From Ceratothoa steindachneri (taxonomy: Eukaryota; Arthropoda; Malacostraca; Isopoda; Cymothoidae), in the NCBI GenBank assembly GCA_963969495.1, contig OZ018321.1:196891126-196955125 (forward strand): a stretch of 64,000 nt of DNA, given 5' to 3'. Made by a program: the position numbers and the translations under genes. Below the pieces are notes generated by a model that saw only the letters and a list, made by a program, of their open reading frames with translations, made no database searches and was not told the DNA's origin. Positions 11,550 to 24,049 of the stretch are shown here, piece by piece. How positions within the stretch are numbered: the first letter of the stretch is position 1; every line of letters starts with the position of its first letter.

Positions 11550-12498
11550 AGCTATTCGACAGCAATTAATTAAACTTGATTCAGATGGATTATTCCATAT
11601 GACAATTTCCTAGCAAAGTGAACTGCTGTCCGCAAGATTAGGGATTGATCTCTCCGTTTGGTTCATCGAAAGCAGAGGAATAATTCGTTGATTAATATGA
11701 AAAATATACATTGCGATTTTGAATTGTCAGCTAGTAAAGTGAGTAAAATAACTATTTGTAGAGAGAAACATCGTAATGATCTGCATTATTTCACTCCCCT
11801 CAAAACTCCACTTCTTAATATAAAGCATATAGCAAACAGTTTAAAGTTTGCCTGAGAGTATGTTGAAAAGATAAGTCAATTTTGTAACAATCTTATAATA
11901 TGGTTAGATGAGACTAAAATAGAATTTTTCCGCATAAATGACGCTCGTCACATTTGTAGGAAAGAAGTAACTGCCTATGATTATAAACTTACCATCATAA
12001 TACTGAAACAGAGAGAAAGTAGTGTCATTCATGGTTTAGGCGGCATTACTCAACATGGGACAGGAGTAGTGTCATTCATGGTTTAGGCTGCATTACTCAA
12101 CATGGGACAGGAGTACTGCATATCATTGATGGGAAAAAGTATGGTGCCAGATATCTAAAGTTATTGGAGCTAATTCTTAGTGCGAAGATATTCTATCGTC
12201 GAAATCAAAGGATATATAAGCCAGACAACAATCCTATGTGTACAAGGAAAAATAAACTCCAAAATGGTTAAGAAGAGAAGAAAAAACATCCTTTTCCAAG
12301 TCAATTACCAGAGCTTAGTCTGATTGAACATTTGTTGAGAATCTTAAGGCTACGAAAGGGAGACCCAAAGAACTAACCTGTTTGAAAAAGATTTGCGTAG
12401 AAGAGTGGAGCAAAATATTAAGAAATGATTTCGAAAAGTTAATATTAATCAATGATAATCGTCTTCTTGCTAACAAAGACTTTGCTACGAAATATTGA
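11550..12498 (+). pseudogene. Tc1-like transposase relic
   Basis: The conceptual translation, spread over frames, matches the Tc1 family (DDE/D integrase fold, cut-and-paste into TA sites). Visible blocks are LLNIKHIANSLKFA (11800-11850), then WLDETKIE, the region around the first catalytic Asp, RINDARHICRKEVTAYDYK, and a GGITQHGTG stretch that corresponds to the usual GGGSVMVWG region. Near the C terminus LPELSLIEHLL replaces the usual SPDLNPIENLW, so the second Asp is not obvious. A 47-bp tandem duplication at 12018-12111 shifts the frame inside the core domain. Several stops make it inactive. It lies directly upstream of, and on the opposite strand to, the mariner-type element at 12583. 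Confidence 0.75.
12018..12111. repeat. 47-bp tandem duplication inside the Tc1 relic
   Basis: Two copies (12018-12064 and 12065-12111) each start AGTAGTGTCATTCATGG and differ at one visible base. The length is not a multiple of three, so the duplication alone would disrupt the transposase frame. Confidence 0.95.
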
Positions 12499-12582
12499 AT
12501 GACTGAGATTATTAATATTTTTTTATTAGCAATTGCTGGTATACAAAGAAAATTTTTATTAGGTGTATTTTATTTTTGTTAT

Positions 12583-14043
12583 ACCGGGTGTAGGAATATT
12601 GAGTGCGCATTTTGATGAAAGATTCTTGTTGAATTATGTTCATCGTGTTCAAATTGTGGACTGTACTAAATTGTATCATTCTATGTACAGGGTGTCTCAA
12701 ACTTTAACTTGTTTTTCAATCCTTTTTATAATCCCTTCCTAATAAATATTAAATAGAAAAAAAATTAATGTTTATTTTTTTGGCTCAATTATGATCACAA
12801 AAAGAAAGCAAAAATTCATCAAAAGAAAAGAAAAGAACATTTTCTCCGTCCATATCACTGCAAATTTCAAATAGATCTTTAGCATTGCGAAAAAAATTGT
12901 GGAGCATTTCGGGAGTTATGTCCGGTACTGTAGAAAGTATGCATTCTTTAAGTTTAGTTCAATTTCTATTTTTTTGCTGATAGACTTTAGCTTTGATAAA
13001 ACCCCACGCTAAAGAATCCAGGGGAGTTAAATCTGGAGAACGCGGAGGCCAAGGTCTAGATTCTGCATGTCCAATCCATCGATTTGGAGAGCGACTGTTC
13101 AGGTAATCTCGGACAATTAGGTCATGATGACATGGTGCACCGTCTTGTTGAAACACTACACTATCAACAATGATATCAGTAACAAGCTGTGGTTCTAAAA
13201 TATTTGGAGCATATTAGGATAGCTTTGGCCTGTTACAGATGATTCACGAAAAAAGAATGGGTGGGTCATAAATTATTAATTGGGTTATTCCAAACCACAC
13301 GTTAACCTTTGGAGAGTGTCTTGTCCATTCAATGAAACCACTTGGTTTTTCATTTGCTTAGATATGACAATTATGTTGATTAACTTTACCACATGTGTAT
13401 ATAGTCAACAAATTCACTGAATAAGACTTTATGTAATAGGTTTTCATTTTAAAGTTCATCCACAAATTCTGCCCACCTTGATGCTCGATTTGGATAATCT
13501 TTTTTCTTAAGTAAGTCTAGTAATTAAATGTGATAAGGCTTTTTCAAAAGTGTTAAACGCAAGATTCTATGCACTGTTGTCTTGAGCATATCAAGTCTCT
13601 GACTGGCTTTTCTCACCGAAGTTCTTGGTTCATTTTCAAACATTTGTCGAACTTGTTCAGTTTTGTTTGGCTTAATAATTTCCCGTCCTCTTCCTTTCTC
13701 ATTATGTATGGATCCGGTTCTTTTGAATTTTCACAAGTGAGCGGATCGCGTTGTCTGTAGGTCCAGGTTTTCTAAACTTTCTTTGGAACTTTTTCGTACT
13801 TCATTAAATTTGACTCCTCTAAAACGAGCTATAACAACAAAAATTTGCTTTTCTGCTGTCTTCATTATTAAAGGGTTCTAAAAAGGATTGAAAAACAAAT
13901 TAAAATTTTAGGACACCCTCGGGATGGAACTCTGAAATTTTGTGCAGAGCACAATTTGAACATGATGAAAATAATTCAACTAGAATTGTTCATAAAAAGC
14001 TTTCAATTTCATCAAAATACGCACTGAATTATGGGACACCCGG
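12583..14043 (-). mobile_element. mariner-type DNA transposon with long terminal inverted repeats
   Basis: The left arm (12583-12740) and the reverse complement of the right arm (13863-14043) align over about 155-180 bp. Both outer ends begin CCGGGTGT, and the inner part begins (C/G)AGGGTGTC at about 12688 and 13920. The arms share TTTTGATGAA, TTGAATTAT, TTCAAATTGTG and TTGTTTTTCAATCC. Between them lies a minus-strand transposase reading frame. Total size (1.46 kb, or 1.23 kb for the inner pair) fits the mariner group. A target-site TA is seen at the left inner boundary (12686-12687) but not at the right. Whether this is one element with long TIRs or two nested pairs is unresolved. Confidence 0.7.
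12789..13863 (-). pseudogene. mariner-superfamily transposase, broken
   Basis: Read from 13863 leftwards, the conceptual protein (about 350 residues) begins MKTAEKQIFVVIARFRGVKF. It shows a helix-turn-helix region with QVRQMFENEPRTSVRKAS and TTVHRILR, then LHKVLFSEF, where the first catalytic Asp is expected after FS but Glu is read. The best-preserved block is FQQDGAPCHH (second Asp), RWIGHAESRPWPPRSPDLTP (third Asp) and LAWGFIKAKVYQQK. The tail ends FDEFLLSFCDHN and a stop. This is the HTH-plus-DDE arrangement often annotated as mariner or Tc3-like transposase in arthropods. There are several stops and frameshifts, so it is not functional. Confidence 0.8.
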
Positions 14044-14112
14044 TATAAATGTTTGCTGACCCTCCTATTAGTTTTATAACCACATGAAAGCACGAAATAT
14101 TGAAATAAATAA

Positions 14113-14130
14113 ATATATATATATATATAT
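14113..14130. repeat. short (AT)n tract
   Basis: Nine AT dinucleotides just outside the right TIR of the mariner-type element. Confidence 0.9.
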
Positions 14131-15239
14131 AATTAGATAAGAGGCCATGTTGTATACATGCACTTTTGAAGTCCACAGCAGTGGCAGCATTATTGATTTT
14201 AACTTGTATTCTCTTTATCTTTCTTACAAGTTTTTTGTCTGGGTCTTGTAGGCAAGAAAGAAAAAACATTCTCAAATGACATATTCTATTCCGAGATGTC
14301 TTTCGACCGTGGTCGGTCATCTTCAGGGAATGAACAGAAAAGGAATAATATATTTTTTGGAGAAAAGGGAGTATAAGAGGGTTTTTCACCTTTACATTTA
14401 TATAAAGTTTTGTTTATACACACAATGCAAAAGTAAAAATATTATAGTCAAAAAGTGTTGAAATAATATTCGAAACTATAGTTGAGGAGGGAAAAGATTT
14501 AGTAAGAGGCAAAAGTACACAAAAAGTGAAATAGGTCCCCCTGGAATAACGAATTACGCAGGAGCTAATATTTTTGGTAGTTTACATTCCACATTTTTTG
14601 CATTTAATTTGTACACAACTGGTAGGATTTTTTTATTTACACTAAACCATCAATCTTTGATTGATGGTTTACCAATTTGCACTTTTGATTATACGTAACA
14701 CTTCAATTTCACATGCTAACTTTAATTATTTATATCTAATTATATCTCTTACTTTTCACTGTTTACTTTATTTAGTTTTTATTTCACTATTCATATTTGT
14801 TTAGCTATTATTCACTTTTTGGGTTTGTTTGTTTGTTTGTTTTCAAAATGATACACTATGTATGCTTTCCTACTTAAACATAAGAGGTACAAATGTGACC
14901 ATCATAGTTTAGGAAAATTTTAAGGACAAACTAAAATTCCAAACATATGCACGGCTTATTTTTCGATTTAAACAATAAGGGATACAAAATTGGGCCATCA
15001 CAGTGAAAGAAATTTTTAAGGAAAAACTAATGTTTAAATAATAGGCGCTACAAAATAATTGACATTTTCAGACGTAAGTGCTGCATAATGACCAAACAAA
15101 TTCAAGGAAAACTTTAGTTCAGATAATGTTCAATAAGTAATGGCAATTGCGATTTTGTATTAGCGACGATCGATGCGGAGACACCGAGTTGTCGGAATTA
15201 TGGTTTCAGGCTGGAGTTATACATTAATTGCCGGTTTCT
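14131..15239. other. 1.1 kb with no recognised gene; contains a hairpin
   Basis: AT-rich with stops in all frames. A 13-bp stem with a 3-base loop lies at 14643-14671 (arms TAAACCATCAATC and its complement). A (GTTT)n run is at about 14824-14841. Nothing else could be named. Confidence 0.5.
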
Positions 15240-15840
15240 TCATTTGAATAATGCTTCATCCATTCGCAGTCTTCTGTGGTTTTGTAGTTTCAGGATAATG
15301 GAGGTGTTCATATTTAGTGTCTCACGGGTTAATGTAATGCCGTTAGAGTGGGCATGTTTTCTAATACCCCATCCTGTAGGTGAGCCGCCAGCCGCCTCTA
15401 TAGGGTTGTGGAGGTCATGCCGATGTACTGGGAATTGCATGTTTTGCAGTCACTCACTTTACCCGAATACTCGTACACGACGTTAGTCTCCTGTAGTTTC
15501 CTTTGCTTTGCAATATATTATTAGGTTTATATCCATATTAGGGTCGTTTGGGGTGACATTCTAATATAAAATCGCTTTGAGTGCCTTTTCATCGTCACAG
15601 TAGTCTGTGTTGATATTAGTCTTGTAATAAAGAGCGATGGTATGTCTCTTTGGTGAACACTGGGCACCAGATCCAGCGGCCAAGATCAATTTTTCTTTTA
15701 TAGCGGCATCGATGTATGCCTGTGGGTAACCGTTGATGACCAGAACTCGGGAAGCCCTCTTTAGTTCAAGATCGACAGCCTTCCACGAGGAGGAATGGGA
15801 AATTTCCCTGTTAACCAAGGCATTAATGACTGATTTGTTT
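15240..15840 (-). pseudogene. Penelope-like element fragment (RT-to-endonuclease linker and GIY-YIG remnant)
   Basis: Two minus-strand frames belong to one relic. The first (15818-15561) reads SSSWKAVDLELKRASRVLV, NGYPQAYIDAAIKEKL and SPKRHTIALYYKTN, which fits the linker between reverse transcriptase and endonuclease of Penelope-like retroelements. A frame continuing at about 15560-15440 gives NPNMDINLIIYCKAK. The second (15440-15240) reads RKHAHSNGITLTRETLNMN, then KLQNHRRLRMDEALFK, typical of the end of the GIY-YIG domain. The central GIY-YIG motif itself is lost. Sequence between 15840 and 16360 may contain more of this element (a weak IPFLSSMI-like stretch on the minus strand) but is too decayed to call. 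It differs clearly from the Penelope-like frame at 32566. Confidence 0.7.
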
Positions 15841-16479
15841 TACCGTTCAGGACAATCAGAGGTACCGTTTAAACAGAAGCCTAAGTTTGTGTGTGTGTGA
15901 TAGCTAAGCTACCGGACTAAAGATTCTTATCCGAGAGGGCAGCATACCTAATAGCGTATACCACCTCCACGAGCCTAGATAACAGCTGCTTTTCGCCATG
16001 GCATGTACTGGGTAAAGTTTCGATGAAGAAGACAATATTCATCCATTCTTGCATCAAAGAATTGTGCAATTCGGCCAGAATGCGTGAATGGCGACATTGA
16101 CGTTTGACACGTTGTTCTAGGTAATCCTATAGATTTTCGATCAGTTTCAGATGTGCAATTCTTTTTGAAACTTCATTATACTAATCACTTATAGTATTTG
16201 GCACGAGAAAGCGAAAGGTTTTATCATGGAAGACAGGAAAGGAATGTTACGTTCCGCGTTAAGATGAATGAAAAACGGCCACAACTGGTCGTCTAGCAGC
16301 TCGATATAGGCGTAACGGTGTAAACTGTTTTTCACCTCAACCAAAGGACACATGTTTGAATAATTAAAAATTCAACACAGTACATCACAGAGCCTCCTCC
16401 AGATTAGATGCAGCCTACACGAATTAGAAGATATGCAATATAATTTAGACAACTTATTACGTTGAGGCCAAACTTGGCA

Positions 16480-17145
16480 AATGTGCTTCAACGCTGAGAA
16501 ATGCAAGTGCTCCACAAGGGAAATCAAAATGAATAAAATCTTACTAAATGAATGAAACAGGATTTAAAAGCGTAGACACGGAAACAGATTTAAGAGTAAC
16601 GGAATCGAGCAACCTAAAAAAAAACTTGTCATCAATGCACAGAAATTACCAAGAAGGCTAGCAAAATAATTAGATTTATAGGAAGGTCATATGAATAAAA
16701 ATCGAAAGAAGTAATAATTTCTACAAATCCTTATTATGGCTTCTTCTAAACCTGTGCTCAAGCGAGTTGCCCTTACCTCAAAAATATATACAAACAAGCT
16801 AGATAACTAGTATAGAAAACAAGCCATATAAGGACCGTCTTAAGGAATTAAATCTCTTCCCCCCTAACCCAACCTTAACTAAGAGGTGATCTAATTCAAG
16901 TATTTAAAATCTTAGGGCAGAGTTGATATAAAATTTAACAAGTTAAGTAATTTATATTTGTCGGATCTAATTACACAAGATGAAATGGCTACAAAATTGT
17001 AGGTAAATCGTTAAAATGGCTAGAGTCAAAACAACTTTCTTGAAAGGAATATTCAATTTATGCAATGGTGTCTCTCCTGTAACGCAATTGACTGTACTAC
17101 AGTTGATTTGTTTAAACACAACCTAGACAAACACTTTGCTTCAAA
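16480..17145 (+). pseudogene. LINE reverse transcriptase C-terminal relic
   Basis: Decayed plus-strand frames carry the usual C-terminal blocks of Jockey/CR1-type LINE reverse transcriptases: ITKKASKIIRFIGRSYE, an RTVLRN remnant of the PYxERLKxL block, LRGDLIQVFKIL, and near 17050-17145 FNLCNGVS-like residues followed by VDLFKHNLDKHF. These match, in order, blocks seen in the better LINE at 30447-31082 on the other strand. There are many stops, no active site remains and neither end was identified. Confidence 0.65.
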
Positions 17146-20100
17146 CTTAAGACTGACTACATTTTTTAGAAAATATTATTTTCTCTTTTTGCCTTCCATC
17201 AGATAAGCGCAAATAAATTATTAAGGTGGTAAAGTGTGGTAAACTTAGCATAGTTGTTGTAAGCATGCAACTTCATAAGGATAAAATGGTGTGCTACTGC
17301 ATGCATTCTCATTTATATTTCTACTGTCTAACATTTATAATTTTCTTTACCAAGTTGAACATGCAAAAAATTAGAGAAAATGAGTGAAAACTACTCCGGC
17401 TTGCGAAAAGCAAGCACGGCACCCAATTAGCGGAAATAAAAAACACTCAACAAAAACAGATCACTAAAGGGTTTCGCGCCTTCATTGGGGAATTCCTATC
17501 TACCTTCCTCAGTGACCGAGCAAAGTACTTCGAATACTGGCGTACAGACAACCCTGTTGTAGGAGGTGGAGAAAGTGGTTGCTAAATATTATGCCAGTGA
17601 AAAGGCGACCAAACTAGTAGTCACGACTCTCTGTAGAACAGGAGGGAGGTGGAACTATGGAAACTCACGTCGAATCCTCTTGATGTGTCAACAACTTTTC
17701 AAGAGTGTCTTACCCTTAAGTGAAACAACACGAAATGGAATTTGACTTTCACCCGTCAATATTTTTACAAGGGTGAATCTTTCGGATGATGCCTATTTCA
17801 TTTAGAGTCATAGCGCTTCTCCTTATGAACAGACTCACACGCAGGCTACCTTAAAGGCCGAAGACAGCTACAAAAGAGTTAAAAATTCGAGGTAGAGAAA
17901 TCAGGCCTCCACTGATGAGGGAACTGGCAAAGAATCCAACGGCCTGATCAAAAGACAAAAACTCCGTGCGAGGTTCCAGCAAGGTGGGTTCTTTAGCGAA
18001 AGCACTGTAAAAGCAAGTCAGCGATGTTATAGAGGCCGTCGATCATCCTTCGTCGCAAGTCGGATAGTATATCAACAGAGCACAAGGAATGGTCAAGGCA
18101 GTAAAAGGAATCAGTTGAGTGACTGTGTTATAGGAATTAGTTAACACGAAAGAGACCAATCTTCAACTCTTTCACCAGTTACGTAAGAGCCCAGTTCTTG
18201 TGATTAATTGTGTAATTCATCCAGAATATGTTTTCTACCGTTGATGTGGACCCGGATATTTGGAAAGGTACGACAAGAACAGATATATTACATGGGGTAT
18301 AAATTCCGCAAAAACTTGCACGCTTCTATCCCGTAGGTGATAGGATGTAGGGTTGCACTAAACTTAGTCTCTTAAAAGCAAACGGAAAAGGGGGAACAAG
18401 CCTTTGCATCTTTTCCCAGTTAACTTGGAGTTTACGTATATTCAACTGAAGGATATTTACCATCTGATATATCTTGAATAAATAATCTGCAGTGGCCCCT
18501 TTTTCCTATCTCCTTATAGTTTTTTCAAAATATTTTTCTTTTCTCTATATATATATCTCCCAGTTATCTTACTTTTAACACACTCCATAGTTCTTTTATG
18601 TCCTCTTTCACCTGGCTTATTTTATTTTCCCTATATTCTTTAAACTACACTTGCCTACACGAGATTCCTTAGAATTCTATGTCAGAAATCGTAAGATGAT
18701 TCATTTTCCAACATTTGAGGGAGCTCTTAGCATGAACATGTGCTCTCTTTAGAACCATACCATGCTTCTACTTACTGGTTCTCCTTGTACAAAACTTGTT
18801 TGAATTTTAAATAATGGGGGGATTAGCCTCTAACAAAATAAAAATCGAAACAAATCAGACACGTGCATTGGTAAAGATGTTCTTTTATCTTGAAACATTT
18901 TTTGTATTCAAAATCTTTATACTTTTTCTCAATATAGATTATTTATTACTCAAAGTGTGAAAATGCAACCATCATCTTTATTAAACAAGGAAAATTAAAC
19001 ATCAAAACACGCGAATTAGAGTGGATCTTAAGATTCTTGTGCAAAGAAGACTCACTAACCAAAGGAGTAAATAAAAACAATGCGAGACCTGCGACGAATC
19101 AAAATTTGCATACCTTTCTGATAATAAAATAATGAAAATTTTCATATCCTTCCTAATTGATTCCCGTTCCACCTTTAACTTTTCACCTAAAATTTTAACC
19201 ATACCATATTAAATTAAATTTTTCCTAAGCGGTTTCATATAGTTGCTATAGATATATTTTCTTTAAATTTTCCCCAAACGATGTCATGTAGTTGCTATAA
19301 ATATAAACGTGTCCATGTATAAGGAAACCATGATTCTAAGTTATTGTGATTCTGAGAATATAATACACTAAAAAGTTTGCGTTTCATCATATTTTAATGT
19401 ACATCCAAAAAATGAGAAATAAAGAAAGATAAACCATCTTAAAAAGAAAACGATAGCTATTCTTTACTAAACGTACTTAAATATTGCATATCTGTATTAG
19501 TGTTTAAGTAAGCTAAGTTTTGTGCTTCAAGCTCTTTGTGTTTGAATGACCTTATAATGCTACGCTTAGTTGTAATTTATAAAATTATGTTAGGTTAGTA
19601 GAGATGTTCCATCTTTAAGATGAGCATATGTCATCTATAAAATGATCTATTAAAGATTTATGTAAATTATGAAAAAAGAAACTAAAACACAAATTCTCGG
19701 GTAATTTGTTTTAAAGTTAGTAAGCAGCTGATTAATCATAGAGATGTCTTTTCTATACAAGCTCGAATTAATCTTAACATATCTTTATTAGTTATCACTG
19801 AGGTAACTTTACAACGATCAATTAATCTGTTCTGAACTCATAATACGTTAGATATCAGTAACACAAATGGCCAAACTAAAAATGTTCTTAAGTTTATTAA
19901 CATTTTAATCCTTTCTAGTGAGGTAACATTCTATTTCTAAAGTAAAGTAAGCTGCAAAAATAGCTACTGAGGAAAGGATAAATTACAAGTCTACAAAATG
20001 ATAGCCAGTCTAGAAATAAATGTAGGACGTATGATTGAGAAATTCCATTCCTTAAAAAAAAAATCCGATATCAATAGAAGAAAATAATCTGTTAATGGCG

Positions 20101-22611
20101 CCCGCAAAAAAATTACTTCATTCTTGAGGTAAAAAAGATAAATGAATTATGAAATATAAAATCAATTAAATGACGGACATAACCTTGATTCGTGGCGTGT
20201 ATAAATTAAATTAAATAAATTATTGGATAAAATACAATCGGCAAATGTGGTTACAGGGCAACCGCTTTTGTATTCTGGAGCGAAATAAGATTGTTTTTTT
20301 AGCGCAACGCGTCAAGATGTTTATTTACATACCTATCAAGCCACATTTATTTTCAAAGGTCAAGTTCAAGCAATAAAGTAACGCAACAGAAGCAATCTAA
20401 TCTAAGGTAAAATTTTTAAATGAATTGCGTGGATAAATGTTCACCTAAGAAATTCAAACAATACAAAAACGTTTCATGTTCTTCTTTGGCTCAATGTAAC
20501 ATTTTCTTCTAAGGAAAGAACATACTAACGGTTTGTCCATGGCCTTTGTCCTACGAGGTCTCGAGCAACTTAAGTCTCCCAGTGCATTCTCGTGATATCT
20601 ATGCAAACCTAAAGATGTCTCTTTATATTTAACTTATACTAGGTTTGTTTAGGTTATAAAACAAGTTTCGCCTGGCAACATACTTCATGGTAGCATCATA
20701 TCTTTTGGTAAACTAACAGTAAAACGAGAACAACCAATGGTAAAACCAATAAAGAAGACAATTTCAACGACAACGATAGTTTGGAACACATAAACACACT
20801 GAGATTTCATATCTTTTTTTTACATAAACTGTGTTGGTACAAAATATCTTAGTCTTGTAATTACCGCAAGGCAGCAGCATTGGTATTACTTTGGCATCCT
20901 TAATCTAAAAAATGGACATTTGAAAGATTTCGATAAGTGTTATTTTCTCTTAATACAACGCACCAGAATTGCCATGGACAAGACATTAGAAGAAAATGCG
21001 GCCATGAACAAAATTCGTTTTTCCTTAAAATCAGACGAGGCGGAAAATTTTTTCGTTGTGCTCTCGTTCGACTAGTGAACGTGGAGTTGGATTTCCAAAT
21101 TTGATTGCCGGTGAGTGTTATATTTCTTAATAGAGACAATTTAAAGTCAATAACTGTGCAATTATTTTTTCACGTGTACTCCTGTAACTGTATTCTGGTA
21201 ACAGCTTCCCTGGGAGAGCTGAGTCCATCAATAACTGCTTAAAAGTACTTTCGCAGGAATTAGTACATTTTCTCAACTTTTGGGATAATTTCTCTTAACC
21301 ATACGATCTGTTTATGTCAGTGGGACATTATCTAAACGGAGTAGGGTGTCTGAGAGTGGGCATTCTTTTAAATTACCTTTACACTTTTTGTCTGCCAGAA
21401 CAGTACCAGTCTTATAACTAATAAGACTCTTTTGTAGGCAAAGATCCAACGAACAGCTTCGAGCGAGCGTAAATAGAATTTATCGCCAGTTACACGAAAT
21501 CGAAAATATTCGTATCATTTAACGCATAGAATATTAGAAAATAATTAAATGATCTTATGAATCTCGTGGCTATTGTGAAGTTGGGCATTATTACTAATTC
21601 AAAAGTAAATATAAGAGTACTTTAAGTTTTTATAGATTTTTTAATAATATGCATATGGCTATAAAGGGAGGGGGCCCTCTTTTATCTGGGAGACAATTTA
21701 AATGCCATAGTTTATGATACCGCTACCATAGGTAATATTAGTATTTTAATATTAATTATAACGGTTGATATATTCTTACAAACCTTGACTTAGTGGATAT
21801 ACCACGGGCGCAAAACGAACAAAATGACGACGAATATTTGAGTTTCTAAGTAATGTCGCTTGACAGCAATTGAAATTTATTAGTGGCGAGTTTAACTTTC
21901 ATATGTACATAGATTTTCTTGAAGAAACTTCTGACGAAAAGAAAAGATGCGTGTCTATAGGCAAAGTTACCACTGTTCTATTGGATTTAACCTAAAAGCA
22001 GCTTTTTTAAATAAACACCGAAGAAGTATGCTGGGGCGAGAGATTGCTTTAATAACCATATATTCTAACTGCGTCAGTGCAGCTTATTATTCAAAAAACG
22101 ATGAAATAATATTCCTAAGTTCAAGAATCCAAATTTGAATGCTATGCGTACAGAGATGAGGCAAGTTCCCTGGACGAAAGTCCTCAATATGAATATCATC
22201 GTTGCGATTGAAGGCCATTTAAAATCAAATTATTAAGTACGATAAAGAATGCGTTTAAACAAAAACAATCTACTTATTATGAATAGATGCTCGCCATGGA
22301 TCATAAATACCATAAGATTTACTATAATATAAAGTAACTTTCATTATCACTTGCTAAAAGAAAATAACAACAGTTTAAACCGCCGAAAATATGTCAATTT
22401 TCGGCGTTGAGTAAAAAGTGAGGGAAAAAAAAGCAAAAAGACTAGGAAGTTTATTTCTCCAAAATGCGTAAAGAAAAATTCAGACAATCTTACGTGTATG
22501 TAATTAATAGGAAAACTATTATAGATGTTATATGACTACTTTAAAATGACTAGAGATAACTATTCAGCTACACAGCTTCAAAGAAAACACATACGCCTTC
22601 GATTAGGAATC
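17146..22611. other. 5.4 kb with no recognised gene
   Basis: 17390-18330 is visibly less AT-rich than its surroundings but has no recognisable motif in any frame. The remainder is AT-rich with many stops. 19217-19303 holds two degenerate copies of a unit of about 48 bp containing AGTTGCTAT. The minus-strand frame at 20900-21139 has no known domain. No RNA gene was seen. Confidence 0.5.
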
Positions 22612-22864
22612 AATGATTATACGTTAGGGAGTCAGCGATTAGAAAAATTGTTAGTAAAATGGTAACTCGGTGTATTAATCAAAAGCGACTTCAAATTTTC
22701 GACACAATACATCTAAATTAAAAAGCAAAAAGAACATTCGATTTGGAGGGAAGATTTTCGAATAGAGGAATCAAGAAATGTAGTTCCGTCGTTTAAATCA
22801 TGCGTTCGTCCACAGCTGAAATATGCAGCTAATTTATAGTATCCTAATCTGCAAAATGATATCG
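22612..22864 (+). repeat. direct repeat unit A, pair with 23103-23354
   Basis: About 250 bp, roughly 90 percent identical by eye to the second unit. It begins AATGATTATACGTTAGGGAG and ends at AATGATATC. The two are separated by about 240 bp of different sequence, so this is a local duplication rather than two LINE insertions. Confidence 0.9.
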
Positions 22865-23102
22865 ATTTGCGATTAATCAAAAACTAACTTACGCACCGTT
22901 AACAAACTCTTGATAAATAGAGAACCGTCAGTCAGTCAAAGTCAATATCATAGTATCTCAAGGGTACACATAGCGGAACGAGTCATATCGAGTGAAAATA
23001 AAGTTAGAATTAAACGATATATTTTAGGGGGAATCGGTTTAGGGTAGGAAAATTTTAATCTCAATAATTGCAACGTAAAACACAGGCATTCGATAAGTAA
23101 AC

Positions 23103-23354
23103 AATGATTATACGTTAGGGAGTCAGCGATTAGAAAAATTGTTAGAAAAATGGTAACTCGGTGTATTAATTCTAAGCGACTTCAAATTTTCAACACACTA
23201 CATTTGAATTAAAAAGCGAAAAGAATATTCGATTTGGAGGGAAGATTTTCCAATAGAGGAATAAAGAAATCTAGTTCTGTCGTTTAAATCATGCGTGCGT
23301 CCACAGCTGAAATATGCAGCTAATTTATACTCTTCTTATCTGCAAAATGATATC
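23103..23354 (+). repeat. direct repeat unit B, pair with 22612-22864
   Basis: Second copy of the local duplication. It continues directly into the LINE frame that ends at 23525. Confidence 0.9.
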
Positions 23355-23525
23355 ACCACATTTGAGAGAATACAGCCAAGGGCGACAATGCTCATTTTGG
23401 ATCTACTAAACAGACCTTGTGAAGACAGACTTAAAGAATTGAAATTGCTCCCGATTGAAGTTAGGCGATTTCGGGACCAATTGATAGAACTCTTGAAAAT
23501 TATGTTTAGGTTCGATAATATGTAA

Positions 23526-24049
23526 TTTGACTCAATATTTTAGTGTACTGAACAAATACATTGCACGAACAAAAGTCCTAAATTGGAATAAATAGTTGTC
23601 TATTTTACTCTAAAGATCACCCAAGAACCTCTTTACCTTACTATTTTTCTCTAAGTCTACCCATAGAGCGGACCTAAGGGTCTTTGCTGGTCTTTATCTA
23701 TGATTCTATAAAACGGATGCGAAGAATACCAGCGCGTGTAGGGAGCTACTACTACCTAGGCGGTGCGTTAAGGCTAAAGTATGGGTTAAACAGCTCTGAT
23801 CAGGTAGGTCAGGGAACACACAGCCACTCCCGTACCCGTGGCCCTTCCTCCTTCCTTTCTTCTCGCACGAGGAACACATCCATTCTCTCTCTCTTACATG
23901 TTGTAGAAACGTTTTTCATAGACACATTTTCGGAATATAGAATGGATGTATCTCCCTTGAGCTGCATTAGCTTTGTGGCTGGCTGGCTGATTGGTTGCTA
24001 AACACCCATACGACGGCTTTTTCTGCACCTTTCCCTCCAAAGAAGACTA
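23526..24049. other. no recognised gene
   Basis: The frame at 23684-24001 (105 codons, +) is the longest here. Its residues show no motif that I know, and it may be chance. Confidence 0.45.

Larger units (their letters stand above)
22612..23525 (+). pseudogene. LINE RT C-terminal relic containing a 250-bp direct repeat
   Basis: The frame at 23295-23525 reads MRPQLKYAANLYSSYLQNDI, then FERIQPRATMLI, RPCEDRLKELKLLP and RRFRDQLIELLKIMF. These are the conserved blocks after the active site in Jockey/CR1-type LINE proteins. Upstream, the 250 bp at 22612-22864 recur at 23103-23354 (offset 491), so the start of this block is present twice. The upstream copy has a stop where the second reads NLYSSY. 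The catalytic domain is not present. Orientation matches the relic at 16480. Confidence 0.75.

Noticed and set aside
17909..17960. Hammerhead ribozyme, suggested by CTGATGAG, as found in Penelope-like elements
   Set aside because: The required GAAA box and stem pairing could not be found at the right distance.
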